A stretch of 64,000 nt of DNA from contig NZ_CP114058.1 in NCBI RefSeq assembly GCF_026967475.1, positions 2,480,001 to 2,544,000 on the forward strand, read 5' to 3'. The notes under the pieces are model-generated. The model searched no databases, was not told the DNA's origin, and saw nothing but the letters and a program-made list of their open reading frames with translations. Source of the DNA: Rouxiella chamberiensis (GTDB taxonomy: Bacteria > Pseudomonadota > Gammaproteobacteria > Enterobacterales > Enterobacteriaceae). Of the stretch, positions 56,625 to 64,000 are shown piece after piece; the first letter of the stretch is position 1; each line of letters opens with the position of its first letter. The translations under genes were made by a program, and so were the position numbers.

Positions 56625-57548
56625 TCACTCAGGGCGGAACAGCGCCATTTTGGGCCGTTTCGCTTCCTGAGACTCATACAGTTCAATCTCCTTGCCCACG
56701 ATGTATTTTGCCCGCAGCTGCGAAGAGATTTTATCCATCGTCATGACAATGGCGACCAGAATCAGGGTGATAAACATCACCACGTCCCAATTCCATAGAC
56801 GCATATTCTCCGCATACACCAGCCCGACGCCACCCGCCCCGACAAATCCCAGCACCGCCGCCGAACGCGTGTTCGATTCTATCTGGTAAAGTGACAGCGC
56901 CAGAAAAGTCGGAAACGATTGGGTAAAGATACCGAAACGATGAGTTTGCAGCGGATTCGCGCCCAACGCCCGCAGACCACGGCTGGGAGAACGCTCGACC
57001 GCTTCATGCCCCTCGGCGAACAGTTTTCCGAGCAGGCCCAGGTCCTGCATGATAATCGCCAGCACGCCCGCCAGCGGCCCCATTCCGACAGCACGCACGA
57101 AAATCAGGCCCCAGATGGCCATATCCAACCCACGCAATATATCCATTATCCGGCGAACGACGAGCGAAATCGGGCGCAGAGTGGGCGTCGACATGACATT
57201 ACGCGCGGCAAGGAATGACAGCGGCAGCGCCAGAAAAGCTGCCGTCACCGTGCCCGCAAATACAATCGCCAGCGTAATGGCAATCTGCATAAAGTAGTAG
57301 GCAAACGGCCATTCGGAGAAATTCTGCCAGACAAACATGCGCAGGAAATATTGACCGATCTCGGCGCAGCCGTGCGTAAACTGGCCGAAAGGAATGCCGT
57401 AAAAACGGAAAAACAGCAGGTAATAGACCAGAACCAGCAAGGCAGACAGCCCGAGCAGTCGCAGAGCGCGGCGGCGGGCGGCGAAGAGATGAGGATGTTG
57501 CTGTCTGATAGTCGCGACGCCAGCGGGGGACAACGGCTCTGTCAGCAT
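56625..57548 (-). CDS. phnE: Phosphonate ABC transporter permease PhnE (second copy)
   Basis: 307-residue inner-membrane permease. EAA-like loop region EAVERSPSRGLRALGANPLQTHRFGIFTQSFPTFLALSLYQIESNTRSAAVLGFVGAGGVGLVYAENM matches PhnE. Its ATG overlaps the upstream phnE stop by one base. Two PhnE paralogues in one operon form the heterodimeric channel, a common arrangement. Confidence 0.93.
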   Translation of the reverse strand: MLTEPLSPAGVATIRQQHPHLFAARRRALRLLGLSALLVLVYYLLFFRFYGIPFGQFTHGCAEIGQYFLRMFVWQNFSEWPFAYYFMQIAITLAIVFAGTVTAAFLALPLSFLAARNVMSTPTLRPISLVVRRIMDILRGLDMAIWGLIFVRAVGMGPLAGVLAIIMQDLGLLGKLFAEGHEAVERSPSRGLRALGANPLQTHRFGIFTQSFPTFLALSLYQIESNTRSAAVLGFVGAGGVGLVYAENMRLWNWDVVMFITLILVAIVMTMDKISSQLRAKYIVGKEIELYESQEAKRPKMALFRPE

Positions 57549-58411
57549 CAGAAGGTTCCTTCTACAACACGTTTACGAAGTTTGCCGGAGGCAAAATCCA
57601 TGAGGGAGACGACCAGAATAATCAGCAGCAAGGTCATACTGACCTGATCATAACGATCGAGTTTGATCGAGGTCATCAGCTCCTGCCCTATTCCACCTGC
57701 GCCCACCAGCCCGAGAATCGTTGACTGGCGGAAGTTTATCTCGAGACGCATAAAGCTGTAGGAGAGAAAAATAGGCTGAACCTGAGGCCAAAGTGCATAG
57801 CGCATTCTCTGAAGACGACCCGCACCGCAGGCCTTGAGGCCGCGCACCGGCTTGTCGGAAGCCGTTTCAATCGACTCGTAAAACAGTTTGGTCAGACTGC
57901 CGACGGTATGCAGCGTCAAGGCAATAAAACCGGGGATGGCGCCCACGCCAAAGGCCATTACGCACATTACCGCCCAAGCCAGTTCCGGCATGGTGCGCAG
58001 AAAAGCCACACAGGTGCGCACGCCGAATTTCAGCCATTTCGGTGAATCCGTATTATTGGCAGCGATAAAGGCGAGCACCACGGAAAGCAGTGTCGACAGA
58101 ATGGTCGAAGAAAAAGCGAGTTGAATGGTTTCCCAAATCAGGGGCAGCTGGATATTTAATCGATAACCCCAATAGGCAAAGGAACCTTTGGTATGGCTGT
58201 CGGCAAACAAGTCGGAAAAATGCAATGTTGGCACCGTTTGACCAATATAGTCAAAGAAATGCGGCGCATTGATTATCACGGTTTTGATATTAAGTTCGGA
58301 AATACTTCCCGCCCATAAATAGAGGACTATCATCAAGCCAGACCATATCAGCGCCTCGCGCTTTTGCCGACTGCGTACCTGCTGATAATAATGATGAAAT
58401 TCTGTATTCAA
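57548..58411 (-). CDS. phnE: Phosphonate ABC transporter permease PhnE (first copy)
   Basis: 287-residue permease, about six helices, with ESIETASDKPVRGLKACGAGRLQRMRYALWPQVQPIFLSYSFMRLEINFRQSTILGLVGAGGIGQEL as the PhnE/ATPase contact and C-terminal signature. Reading opens with TTG at 58411 (GGAAG upstream), since no ATG occurs before the first helix. It follows phnD by 90 nt. Confidence 0.9.
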   Translation of the reverse strand: MNTEFHHYYQQVRSRQKREALIWSGLMIVLYLWAGSISELNIKTVIINAPHFFDYIGQTVPTLHFSDLFADSHTKGSFAYWGYRLNIQLPLIWETIQLAFSSTILSTLLSVVLAFIAANNTDSPKWLKFGVRTCVAFLRTMPELAWAVMCVMAFGVGAIPGFIALTLHTVGSLTKLFYESIETASDKPVRGLKACGAGRLQRMRYALWPQVQPIFLSYSFMRLEINFRQSTILGLVGAGGIGQELMTSIKLDRYDQVSMTLLLIILVVSLMDFASGKLRKRVVEGTF

Positions 58412-58501
58412 AATAAGGCTTCCACGGTCGGTAGCGGGACTGACAGTATGGGCCGGAAAGAGAATGTCTGTTCCCTTTCCGGCCCTGATGCGCGGCGGAA
58501 A

Positions 58502-59434
58502 TTAACGCCCGCCCTGAGTCAGCTCTTTTTTCATATCGATTATCTGCTGGTAGTCGGCCAGGGTCGCCGTACCAATATGCTGTTTGCCGCCTACGGCTTT
58601 GACAAAACACGCGTGATCGTCTTTATCCAGCTTATGAATTGCGGCCACGACTTTGGCTTTGAAATCGGCCGGCATCGAATTACTGACCAGAATGGGACCG
58701 TTTGGAATCAACGGCGACTCCCAGATAATGCGCAGCTGTTTCATTAAATCAGGATGCCCCATGCGCATCATGCGGGTAAACGCGCCCGAGGTATAACCGG
58801 TCTCGCGGTCACCAATCATCGACGCCCAGGCGACGGCACCGGCAAATTGACCATTGATTACGCCGAGAATGTCCTGCTCATGACCGCCTGAAAACGTGGT
58901 GCTGGAGAAGAAACCGTTATATTTATCATCGGTCGAGCCGCCAAACATCTTCTTGAACGCGGCGTTGGGAATGAGATAACCCGAGGTCGAATCCGGATCC
59001 GCAAAACCAAACGCCGTGCCTTTCAGGTCTTCCAGCTTTTTATAAGGGCTGTCGGCTTTGACAACCACCACGGAGTGATAACCGCGTGACTGATCGGTGT
59101 CATCCACGACAATTCCGGCGATATCTACCGCTTTCGGGTTATTAAGATATACCGAGGCGAAAGAGGACGGCGACATGCTTAATACCACATCGACCTTTCC
59201 GCCAAGCAGTCCCTGAATAACGCCTGAATAATCCGAAGAATTACGTAATTTGGTGTCGACGTTGAGTTCTTTGTCAAAGAACGTTTTTACACACATATTA
59301 TCGCCGATTTGCTGGGTCGCATTCTGACCGCCAAGGATTCCTAAATTTAATTCTTTAGGTGCCTCGGCGGCCAGGATATTAACCGCTGTCAGTGAACCCG
59401 CAACAAATACCGCCAGACGTAATAGCTTCTTCAT
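58502..59434 (-). CDS. phnD: Phosphonate-binding periplasmic protein PhnD
   Basis: 310 residues: signal peptide MKKLLRLAVFVAGSLTAVNILA, then the PhnD/SsuA/transferrin-like binding fold (LNLGILGGQNATQQIGDNMCVKTFF ... FGFADPDSTSGYLIPNAAFKKMFG). Captures phosphonates (2-aminoethylphosphonate or phosphite-like ligands; exact ligand unknown). No C-P lyase genes (phnG-M) or phosphonatase lie in the window. Confidence 0.94.
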   Translation of the reverse strand: MKKLLRLAVFVAGSLTAVNILAAEAPKELNLGILGGQNATQQIGDNMCVKTFFDKELNVDTKLRNSSDYSGVIQGLLGGKVDVVLSMSPSSFASVYLNNPKAVDIAGIVVDDTDQSRGYHSVVVVKADSPYKKLEDLKGTAFGFADPDSTSGYLIPNAAFKKMFGGSTDDKYNGFFSSTTFSGGHEQDILGVINGQFAGAVAWASMIGDRETGYTSGAFTRMMRMGHPDLMKQLRIIWESPLIPNGPILVSNSMPADFKAKVVAAIHKLDKDDHACFVKAVGGKQHIGTATLADYQQIIDMKKELTQGGR

Positions 59435-59536
59435 GTAAGCGCAACCTTGAGTGGATTGATTAAAGGAAATAAAGAGATTTTATTTATGGATAACATCGCC
59501 ACACCTTCCCTGGCGTCCTGAATAATTTTTTCGCCA

Positions 59537-60372
59537 TCAGGCATGAACGGCTTCATTCTCTTCACCGTACAACTGATGCAATATCGTGTCGGTCAGCAAA
59601 TCCGGATGACCATCGTAAATAATTTCGCCGTGCGCGATACCGATAACACGGGTGCAGAAATCTTTTACCAGTTCCACTGAATGCAGGTTCACCATCACCG
59701 CGATATTATCTTCGCTGACCTTTTTGAGGGCGGTCATAATGCGCAGCGTATTTTTGGGGTCCAGCGAGGCAACGGGTTCATCGGCGAGCAAAATTTTCGG
59801 GTTCTGCATCAACGCACGGCAAATCGCCACACGCTGCATCTGCCCCCCGAAAGATTTTCGGCGCGTTGCAGCGCATGCGGCAGCATGTGCAGCCAGTCGA
59901 GCAGAGAAATGGCGCGGGCGCGGTCTTCATCATTGAATTGATTAAAGAATGACCGCAAGGTAGATGTCTGGCTTAAACGGCCAAGCAGGACATTCGTCAG
60001 CACATCCAGCCGGGGAACCAGACAAAAATCCTGAAAAATCATGCCGCAGCCTGCACGCCAACGGCGTAGCGCCTTGCCGGTCAACCCGGCCAACTCCTGT
60101 TTCTCGCCGTTATCGTAATGACAGACCACACTGCCCTCACTCAGAGAAAGGGTGCCATTGAGGACATGCAGCAAGGTAGATTTCCCTGCGCCGGAACGGC
60201 CTATCACGGCGACAAACTCACCGGCATGCAGTTCGAAACTGAGATTATTCAGTACGCGCAAGCCGGATTTATAGGATTTCACCAGCCCTTTTACGTCCAG
60301 TACTTTATTTTGATGCTGTGGCCGGGCGTGAGGATATTCAGCCTGTGCCAGCCTGAGCCGAGCTTGCGCCAT
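59537..60372 (-). CDS. phnC: Phosphonate ABC transporter ATPase PhnC (frameshifted at 59842-59847)
   Basis: First gene of phnCDEE. Walker [11 protein letters not shown]-loop [20 protein letters not shown], then the signature LSGG... where the frame breaks; adding one base to the C-run at 59842-59847 gives [33 protein letters not shown], complete signature and Walker B. ~278 residues (E. coli 262, with an N-terminal extension here). Without the missing base the ATPase would be dead. Confidence 0.93.
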
Positions 60373-60423
60373 GATGCTGTCTCCGTTGCTTACAGATTCT
60401 GGGGTCCATTAAGCGCGAAAACT

Positions 60424-60452
60424 GTGACAGATAAATGATGCTTTGATGGCTG
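60424..60452 (-). promoter_or_regulatory. Pho box candidate before phnC
   Basis: On the minus strand three heptamers spaced 11 bp, CAGCCAT, GCATCAT and CTGTCAC (each resembling CTGTCAT), end ~50 bp before the phnC start. This is the layout of PhoB sites, and phn genes in E. coli are PhoB-activated. The middle heptamer matches poorly. Confidence 0.55.
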
Positions 60453-60496
60453 AATAATGACGGGAAAAAGGACGTCTTATTGAAACACAAAAGAAA

Positions 60497-60530
60497 AAAT
60501 CCCCGCCAGACTCGTGTCCAACGGGGATTT
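60497..60530 (-). terminator. yohC terminator
   Basis: On the minus strand AAATCCCCG ... CGGGGATTTTTT: 9-bp stem plus U-tract, ~40 nt after the yohC stop. Confidence 0.9.
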
Positions 60531-60568
60531 AATGCTGCTTTGTCAATGCGTTGATACCTTTTCCTCCT

Positions 60569-61159
60569 TTAGAATAAACGTGAACCATATCCCCACATGA
60601 TAACGGTGACCGCCAGCAGGAACTCCAGAACCAGTACGCCCATAGCTAACGTCGAACTGGAAAACAGAAAGCCCTCTCTGTGGTCAATCTCGAGGAAGTT
60701 GGGGATGCCCAAATACAGCAGATAACCGCTGTAACACAGGCCTATCAGGCCGACAAACAGGCACAGCCAAACCAGTGGATACAGCGCGACAATCCCGCTC
60801 AGGAACATCGGCGTTGCAACATAACCGGCGAACACGATACAGCTGTTCAGACTGGGCCGACTTTCATACCGACGCGCCATCCAATAGATGATTCGCCCCA
60901 TTACCGCGACGGCACAAAGGATTAATACGTAAAAGGCTGCTGCGATGGAAGCCGCTGTCAGCAAAGAGATTTGGAGTTGTTGACCATCGCCAAAATTCCA
61001 GCCGACCTGTGTGGTTCCTATAAAGGAACACACGACCGGAATGAGTGCCATCAGCAAGACATGATGTGAATAGACGTGAGAAACCGATTCATGTTCACGT
61101 TGAATACGTTTTAATTCGGGACCTGGATGTGACAGAAGTCCCCAGACATGATTTACCAT
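60569..61159 (-). CDS. yohC: YIP1-family inner-membrane protein YohC
   Basis: 196 residues, five predicted membrane helices. MVNHVWGLLSHPGPELKRIQREHESVSHVYSHHVLLMALIPVVCSFIGTTQVGWNFGDGQQL and CIVFAGYVATPMFLSGIVALYPLVWLC are close to E. coli YohC. Function unknown. Near pbpG and yohP, as in E. coli. Confidence 0.95.
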   Translation of the reverse strand: MVNHVWGLLSHPGPELKRIQREHESVSHVYSHHVLLMALIPVVCSFIGTTQVGWNFGDGQQLQISLLTAASIAAAFYVLILCAVAVMGRIIYWMARRYESRPSLNSCIVFAGYVATPMFLSGIVALYPLVWLCLFVGLIGLCYSGYLLYLGIPNFLEIDHREGFLFSSSTLAMGVLVLEFLLAVTVIMWGYGSRLF

Positions 61160-61520
61160 GATACACCCCCTTGCGCGCTGACGGTCGCCCCCAGCGGCCA
61201 GAATTTATTCCTTTAACTCTGCAAAAATGGATGGTGGCAGAGCGAAAAGATGGCGACCTTATGACCAAGTATAGCGCGTGCTGGCAGAGGTGCCCGTTTC
61301 ACCGGCAAGACGCTCCCGCCACTTTGTGAAACACGTCATAAATCGTGAAAGTTATCCGCCTGAAACCGGGAAACGGAAGATGTGAACGTGATTAACGAGC
61401 ATGAATCAATAAGAAAAACTGTTGAAGAAAAGCGTTTTCGGAGACAGTGACTATACTTAAAGGAAGAACATCATTGAGTTAGCGATGGCTGTTCTAAATC
61501 GCATCTTTTAAGGAGAGAAC
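61160..61520. promoter_or_regulatory. yohC-yohP divergent region with sigma-S-like -10
   Basis: 361 bp between divergent yohC and yohP. CTATACTTAA at 61451-61460 fits the sigma-S extended -10 consensus and lies ~60 nt before yohP, in line with stress/stationary induction of YohP reported in E. coli. No other gene seen. Confidence 0.65.
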
Positions 61521-61604
61521 ATGAAAATTTTTCTATGGATTATTGCCATCATCTTTATCGTGGGCCTGCTGACCCTGACCGGCGTGTTTAAACTGATTTT
61601 CTAA
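61521..61604 (+). CDS. yohP: Small membrane protein YohP (27 residues)
   Basis: 27 codons beginning MKIFLWIIAIIFIVGLLT and ending GVFKLIF, preceded by AAGGAGAG 3 nt upstream. The sequence lines up along its length with E. coli YohP, a single-helix inner-membrane protein induced by stress. Stop is followed by a strong terminator. Too short for usual gene calling. Confidence 0.92.
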   Translation: MKIFLWIIAIIFIVGLLTLTGVFKLIF

Positions 61605-61645
61605 CGCTATCGTCCCGCGGTGTCGGGAGCAAACTTATTCGCAAC

Positions 61646-61685
61646 AAAGCCCGCCCGGCATCGAGATGTGCCGGGCGGGCTTTTT
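61646..61685. terminator. Bidirectional terminator between yohP and pbpG
   Basis: AAAGCCCGCCCGGCA and its exact complement (15-bp stem), 8-nt loop, T-run to the right and A-run to the left. Confidence 0.95.
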
Positions 61686-61710
61686 AATGGCAGCCTGTAT
61701 TGGATGGCCT

Positions 61711-62653
61711 TTAATCTGCGGCTTGTTCCACCGTAGGTTTCGGTGCGCTGCTGATCTTTCTCCTTGCGATAGACCTTGGCGATTTGCGGCACCGGCACAC
61801 TCTTGCCTGTTTCCATCCAGGTACGCAAACGCGAGGCGTCGGCAAAGGCGGTAAACTTGCCGAAAGCATCCAGAACCACCAGCGTCACAGGTTTACCGTT
61901 GATGATGGTGCGCATCGCCAGACAATGCCCCGCCTCATCCGTATAACCCGTTTTGGTAAGCTGAATACTCCACTTGTTATTCATGATCAGATGGTTGGTG
62001 TTTCTAAACGGCAACGCATAGGCAGGATGACTGAAAACGGCGGTTTTTTCCTGCGTGGTGCTGAGTTCGCCCATCAAGGGATACATGCGCGTGGCCATCA
62101 GTAAACGGGTCAAATCGCGGGCCGTCGAAACGTTATTCAATGACAGGCCGGTCGGCTCGACATAACGCGTGTGAGTCATGCCAAGTGCTCGGGCCTTGGC
62201 ATTCATGGCGCGAATAAACGCATCATAGCCGCCCGGATAGTGCGCCGCCAGACTGGCCGCCGCGCGGTTTTCGGAAGACATCAGCGCCAGCTGAATCATC
62301 TGGCGACGTGTGATTTCGCTGTTGACCTTGACGCGGGAAAACACGCCGCGCATCTCTTTGGTGTTATGGATATCTACCGAGATCACTTCATCGAGCGGTT
62401 GTTTGGCGTCGAGCGTGACCATCGCGGTCATGAGTTTTGTCAGGGAGGCAATCGGCCTGACCTGATCGGGATCGCGCGAATAAATCACTTCGTGGCTGTT
62501 TAGGTCAACCACCATGGCGCTGCCGGAAGCGATTTGAACGAGAGGAGCAACAGCCGGTGGAGTCCTGCTATTTGCCAGGGCATCTACGGGCATCATCATG
62601 CTTGCATTCAGGGCTAAAAAGCTCAGTACCAAAAGACGGATTTTCACATGCAT
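61711..62653 (-). CDS. pbpG: D-alanyl-D-alanine endopeptidase PBP7 (frameshifted at 61757-61759)
   Basis: Periplasmic penicillin-binding peptidase cutting D-Ala-mDAP cross-links. Signal peptide [21 protein letters not shown]..., active-site SLTK in [18 protein letters not shown], and KTG in [13 protein letters not shown]. The literal frame runs on to 61607 through the terminator hairpin. Removing one base from the TTT at 61757-61759 gives ...[18 protein letters not shown] and a stop at 61711, before the hairpin, and 313 residues (E. coli ~310). I prefer that reading. Start could have an alternative, but the signal peptide fits. Confidence 0.93.
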
Positions 62654-62849
62654 TGCTCTGTATCTAAAAAGGTTGTTGTTAATGGAGCGACGGAGACTGC
62701 CGGCGAATTATAAGGGAGGTGCGTGTTCTGCGCACCCAGATTTACTTTGGGCATTTGTGACAAAGTCTGTCACGACGGCAGATGTGCTGGGGGATTGCCG
62801 GTAAGTGAACACTTTCAACACAGAAGAAGATTAAGGAAACGGCGAACCG

Positions 62850-62875
62850 AAACGGCCTGTTCATGCAGGCCGTTT
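62850..62875. terminator. Terminator downstream of the esterase gene
   Basis: AAACGGCCTG-TTCATG-CAGGCCGTTT, perfect 10-bp stem just after the stop of the minus-strand esterase gene. Confidence 0.85.
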
Positions 62876-62884
62876 GTCATCGAG

Positions 62885-64000
62885 TTAATTGATGAAGGGG
62901 TAAGCGTTAAACAGTTTTTCACCGAGCCACGGATAACTTGCCGGTATCACCGCCTGTCGTTTTCGCAGATAACTGGCGGCAGCGTTGACGTCGCCCTTTC
63001 CGCTGTATACCGCGTAATCAGGATAGGGGAAAAGCGGACGCGACGCGGCACCCTGCGGAATCGTCACCAGCCTCATATCTCCCTGTAGCGGTTTGCTGGT
63101 TAATTTCTTTTGCACTGTCACCGCCTGATAACTGATGAGGCTATCCGGTGCCACGCCCTGCTCGACCCAATTTAGCATCGGCGTCAGAAAATCCACCAGA
63201 CTGGGCCCCTCGCCCAATGAACAGTGATAAACCGCAGGCATCATGTAAAGACGCTCGAACTTTTGCCGGGTTTCAAGCCCCATGCTTTGCGCCATGGCCT
63301 GATGATAAGCCAGGGTGTTGAGGGGCGAAATACTTGGATCTGCCCAGCCGTGCCACAGAATCAGCTTGCCACCGGCGGCGTAGAACGCCCGCAGATCAGA
63401 GTTGGTGGCATCATAGAGAGGATGCAGTTTCTCGAGATCGGTGAGGGTTTGCTGGGTAAATGTCATCTCTTTCAGAGTATACGTCGACGGCGGATTCTTT
63501 TCGTAGTTGAGATATTTCAACGTGGAGAGCGCCACGCCCTGACTGTAATTGAGATCTCCGGCCTTTTTCGGCACGAATATTCCGGACCATGCCAATTCAG
63601 AACCGGGCATCGGCCCCCCACGGCGAGCCGCTGACCGGTTTTAACGTCTCTCGGCCCATCGTAAATTTTGCGCAGCGCACCGATTTGGGCATCCGTTAAA
63701 CAGTTTTGCCCCGCTTCGCTGTCTTCCGTTATCTTGTTGCAGCTCAGCACCGACGGATCAAAATGGCAGTTTTGAGGGTCAGCCAGCAAGCCATCGACCT
63801 GTCCGTCTCTCGCATCGCACTGCGCCAGCACCGCCTGATGAATCAGCGGCAACTGGCGCGAAGTGATAATGGCATTGCCGTTGGCGTCGGTGTTGGACTG
63901 AGCCTGCCAGCCGTGATAAATCGCCTTCTGTACCTGAAAATTCATGGCGGGCGCACCCGCAATAATGCCGTTGAACTCGGTGGGATAGCGCTGCGCCTCG
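62885..64000 (-). CDS. Tannase/feruloyl esterase family protein (partial 5' end; frameshifted at 63614-63619)
   Basis: Secreted-type alpha/beta hydrolase splitting aromatic esters such as ferulates or gallates. Visible part starts mid-gene with EAQRYPTEFNGIIAGAPAMNF, the nucleophile-downstream signature, and ends with LILWHGWADPSISPLNTLAYHQAMA (catalytic Asp) and MPAVYHCSLGEGP (catalytic His). Two frames, split after QRLAVGG; one extra base in the C-run at 63614-63619 joins PMPGSELAWSGIFVPKKAGDLNY. The N-terminus (signal peptide, Ser nucleophile) lies beyond position 64000. Confidence 0.87.

Noticed and set aside
61607..61710. Long C-terminal extension of pbpG to 61607
   Set aside because: It reads through a perfect terminator hairpin; a one-base correction at 61757-61759 restores a normal-length protein ending before the hairpin.
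1..64000. tRNA, rRNA, integrase, transposase or prophage genes
   Set aside because: Looked for integrase/transposase motifs, tRNA-like cloverleafs and phage proteins; none could be supported.

Overview
The window reads as an ordinary chromosomal segment of a gamma-proteobacterium of the order Enterobacterales. Gene content and order match Escherichia coli in blocks (betTIBA; ompX-rhtA-dps-glnHPQ with rlmF and ybiB-dinG nearby; mlrA with osmF-yehYXW; yohC-yohP-pbpG). The protein sequences and the accessory genes between blocks suggest a Yersiniaceae-type genus (Serratia/Rahnella/Rouxiella/Ewingella-like). I see no tRNA, rRNA, prophage, insertion sequence or CRISPR array.

Layout. 1-5.9 kb: choline to glycine betaine system (betA, betB, betI leftward; betT rightward; a perfect palindrome between them as BetI operator). 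5.9-6.7 kb: a repeat- and hairpin-rich non-coding stretch. 6.7-9.5 kb: lipid A phosphoethanolamine transferase eptB followed by a membrane endonuclease/exonuclease/phosphatase-fold protein. 9.7-14.2 kb: a CusRS-like two-component system divergent from a DUF5666 secreted protein, a cytochrome b561-like membrane protein and a Tat-exported molybdopterin lipoprotein, with a CusR-type box between the two arms. 14.3-19.2 kb: ompX, rhtA, a fasciclin / ECF sigma / anti-sigma cluster, dps. 19.5-23 kb: the nitrogen-regulated glutamine transporter glnHPQ (sigma-54 promoter plus NtrC sites) and rlmF. 23-30.5 kb: flavin reductase, M3 peptidase, ybiB, dinG, a general porin. 30.6-39 kb: e(P4) acid phosphatase, a GNAT, mlrA (with a candidate autoregulatory inverted repeat), yedA, two small unknown genes, and the osmF-yehYXW ABC transporter. 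39-49 kb: a zinc alcohol dehydrogenase, an MFS carrier, a Sufu-domain protein and the abgR/abgABT folate-catabolite system. 48.7-53.4 kb: an MpaB-type oxygenase and a TetR regulator, then a small secreted protein and five tandem DUF1471 (BhsA/McbA-like) genes. 53.4-64 kb: ddlA, a cupin, an aldehyde dehydrogenase, the phosphonate transporter phnCDEE, yohC, the 27-residue yohP, pbpG and a partial tannase-family esterase.

Two things stand out. First, five genes in the 50-53 kb region (four DUF1471 paralogues plus one unrelated small secreted protein) each carry the same 72-bp promoter module with fixed spacing: an upstream TTAACGAT box, a -35, 17 bp, a -10, and a TTATCGnnCGTTAA palindrome over the expected start. 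A TetR regulator gene is divergent from the first of these. This looks like a coherent, duplicated regulon. Second, about twelve otherwise conserved genes (betT, the phosphatase-fold gene, eptB, the molybdopterin gene, the anti-sigma gene, dps, rlmF, abgR, ddlA, phnC, pbpG, the tannase) are each broken by a single-base indel inside a short homopolymer. Because several are core genes, sequencing or assembly error is more likely than mass pseudogenisation, and I annotate each as one gene across the shift.
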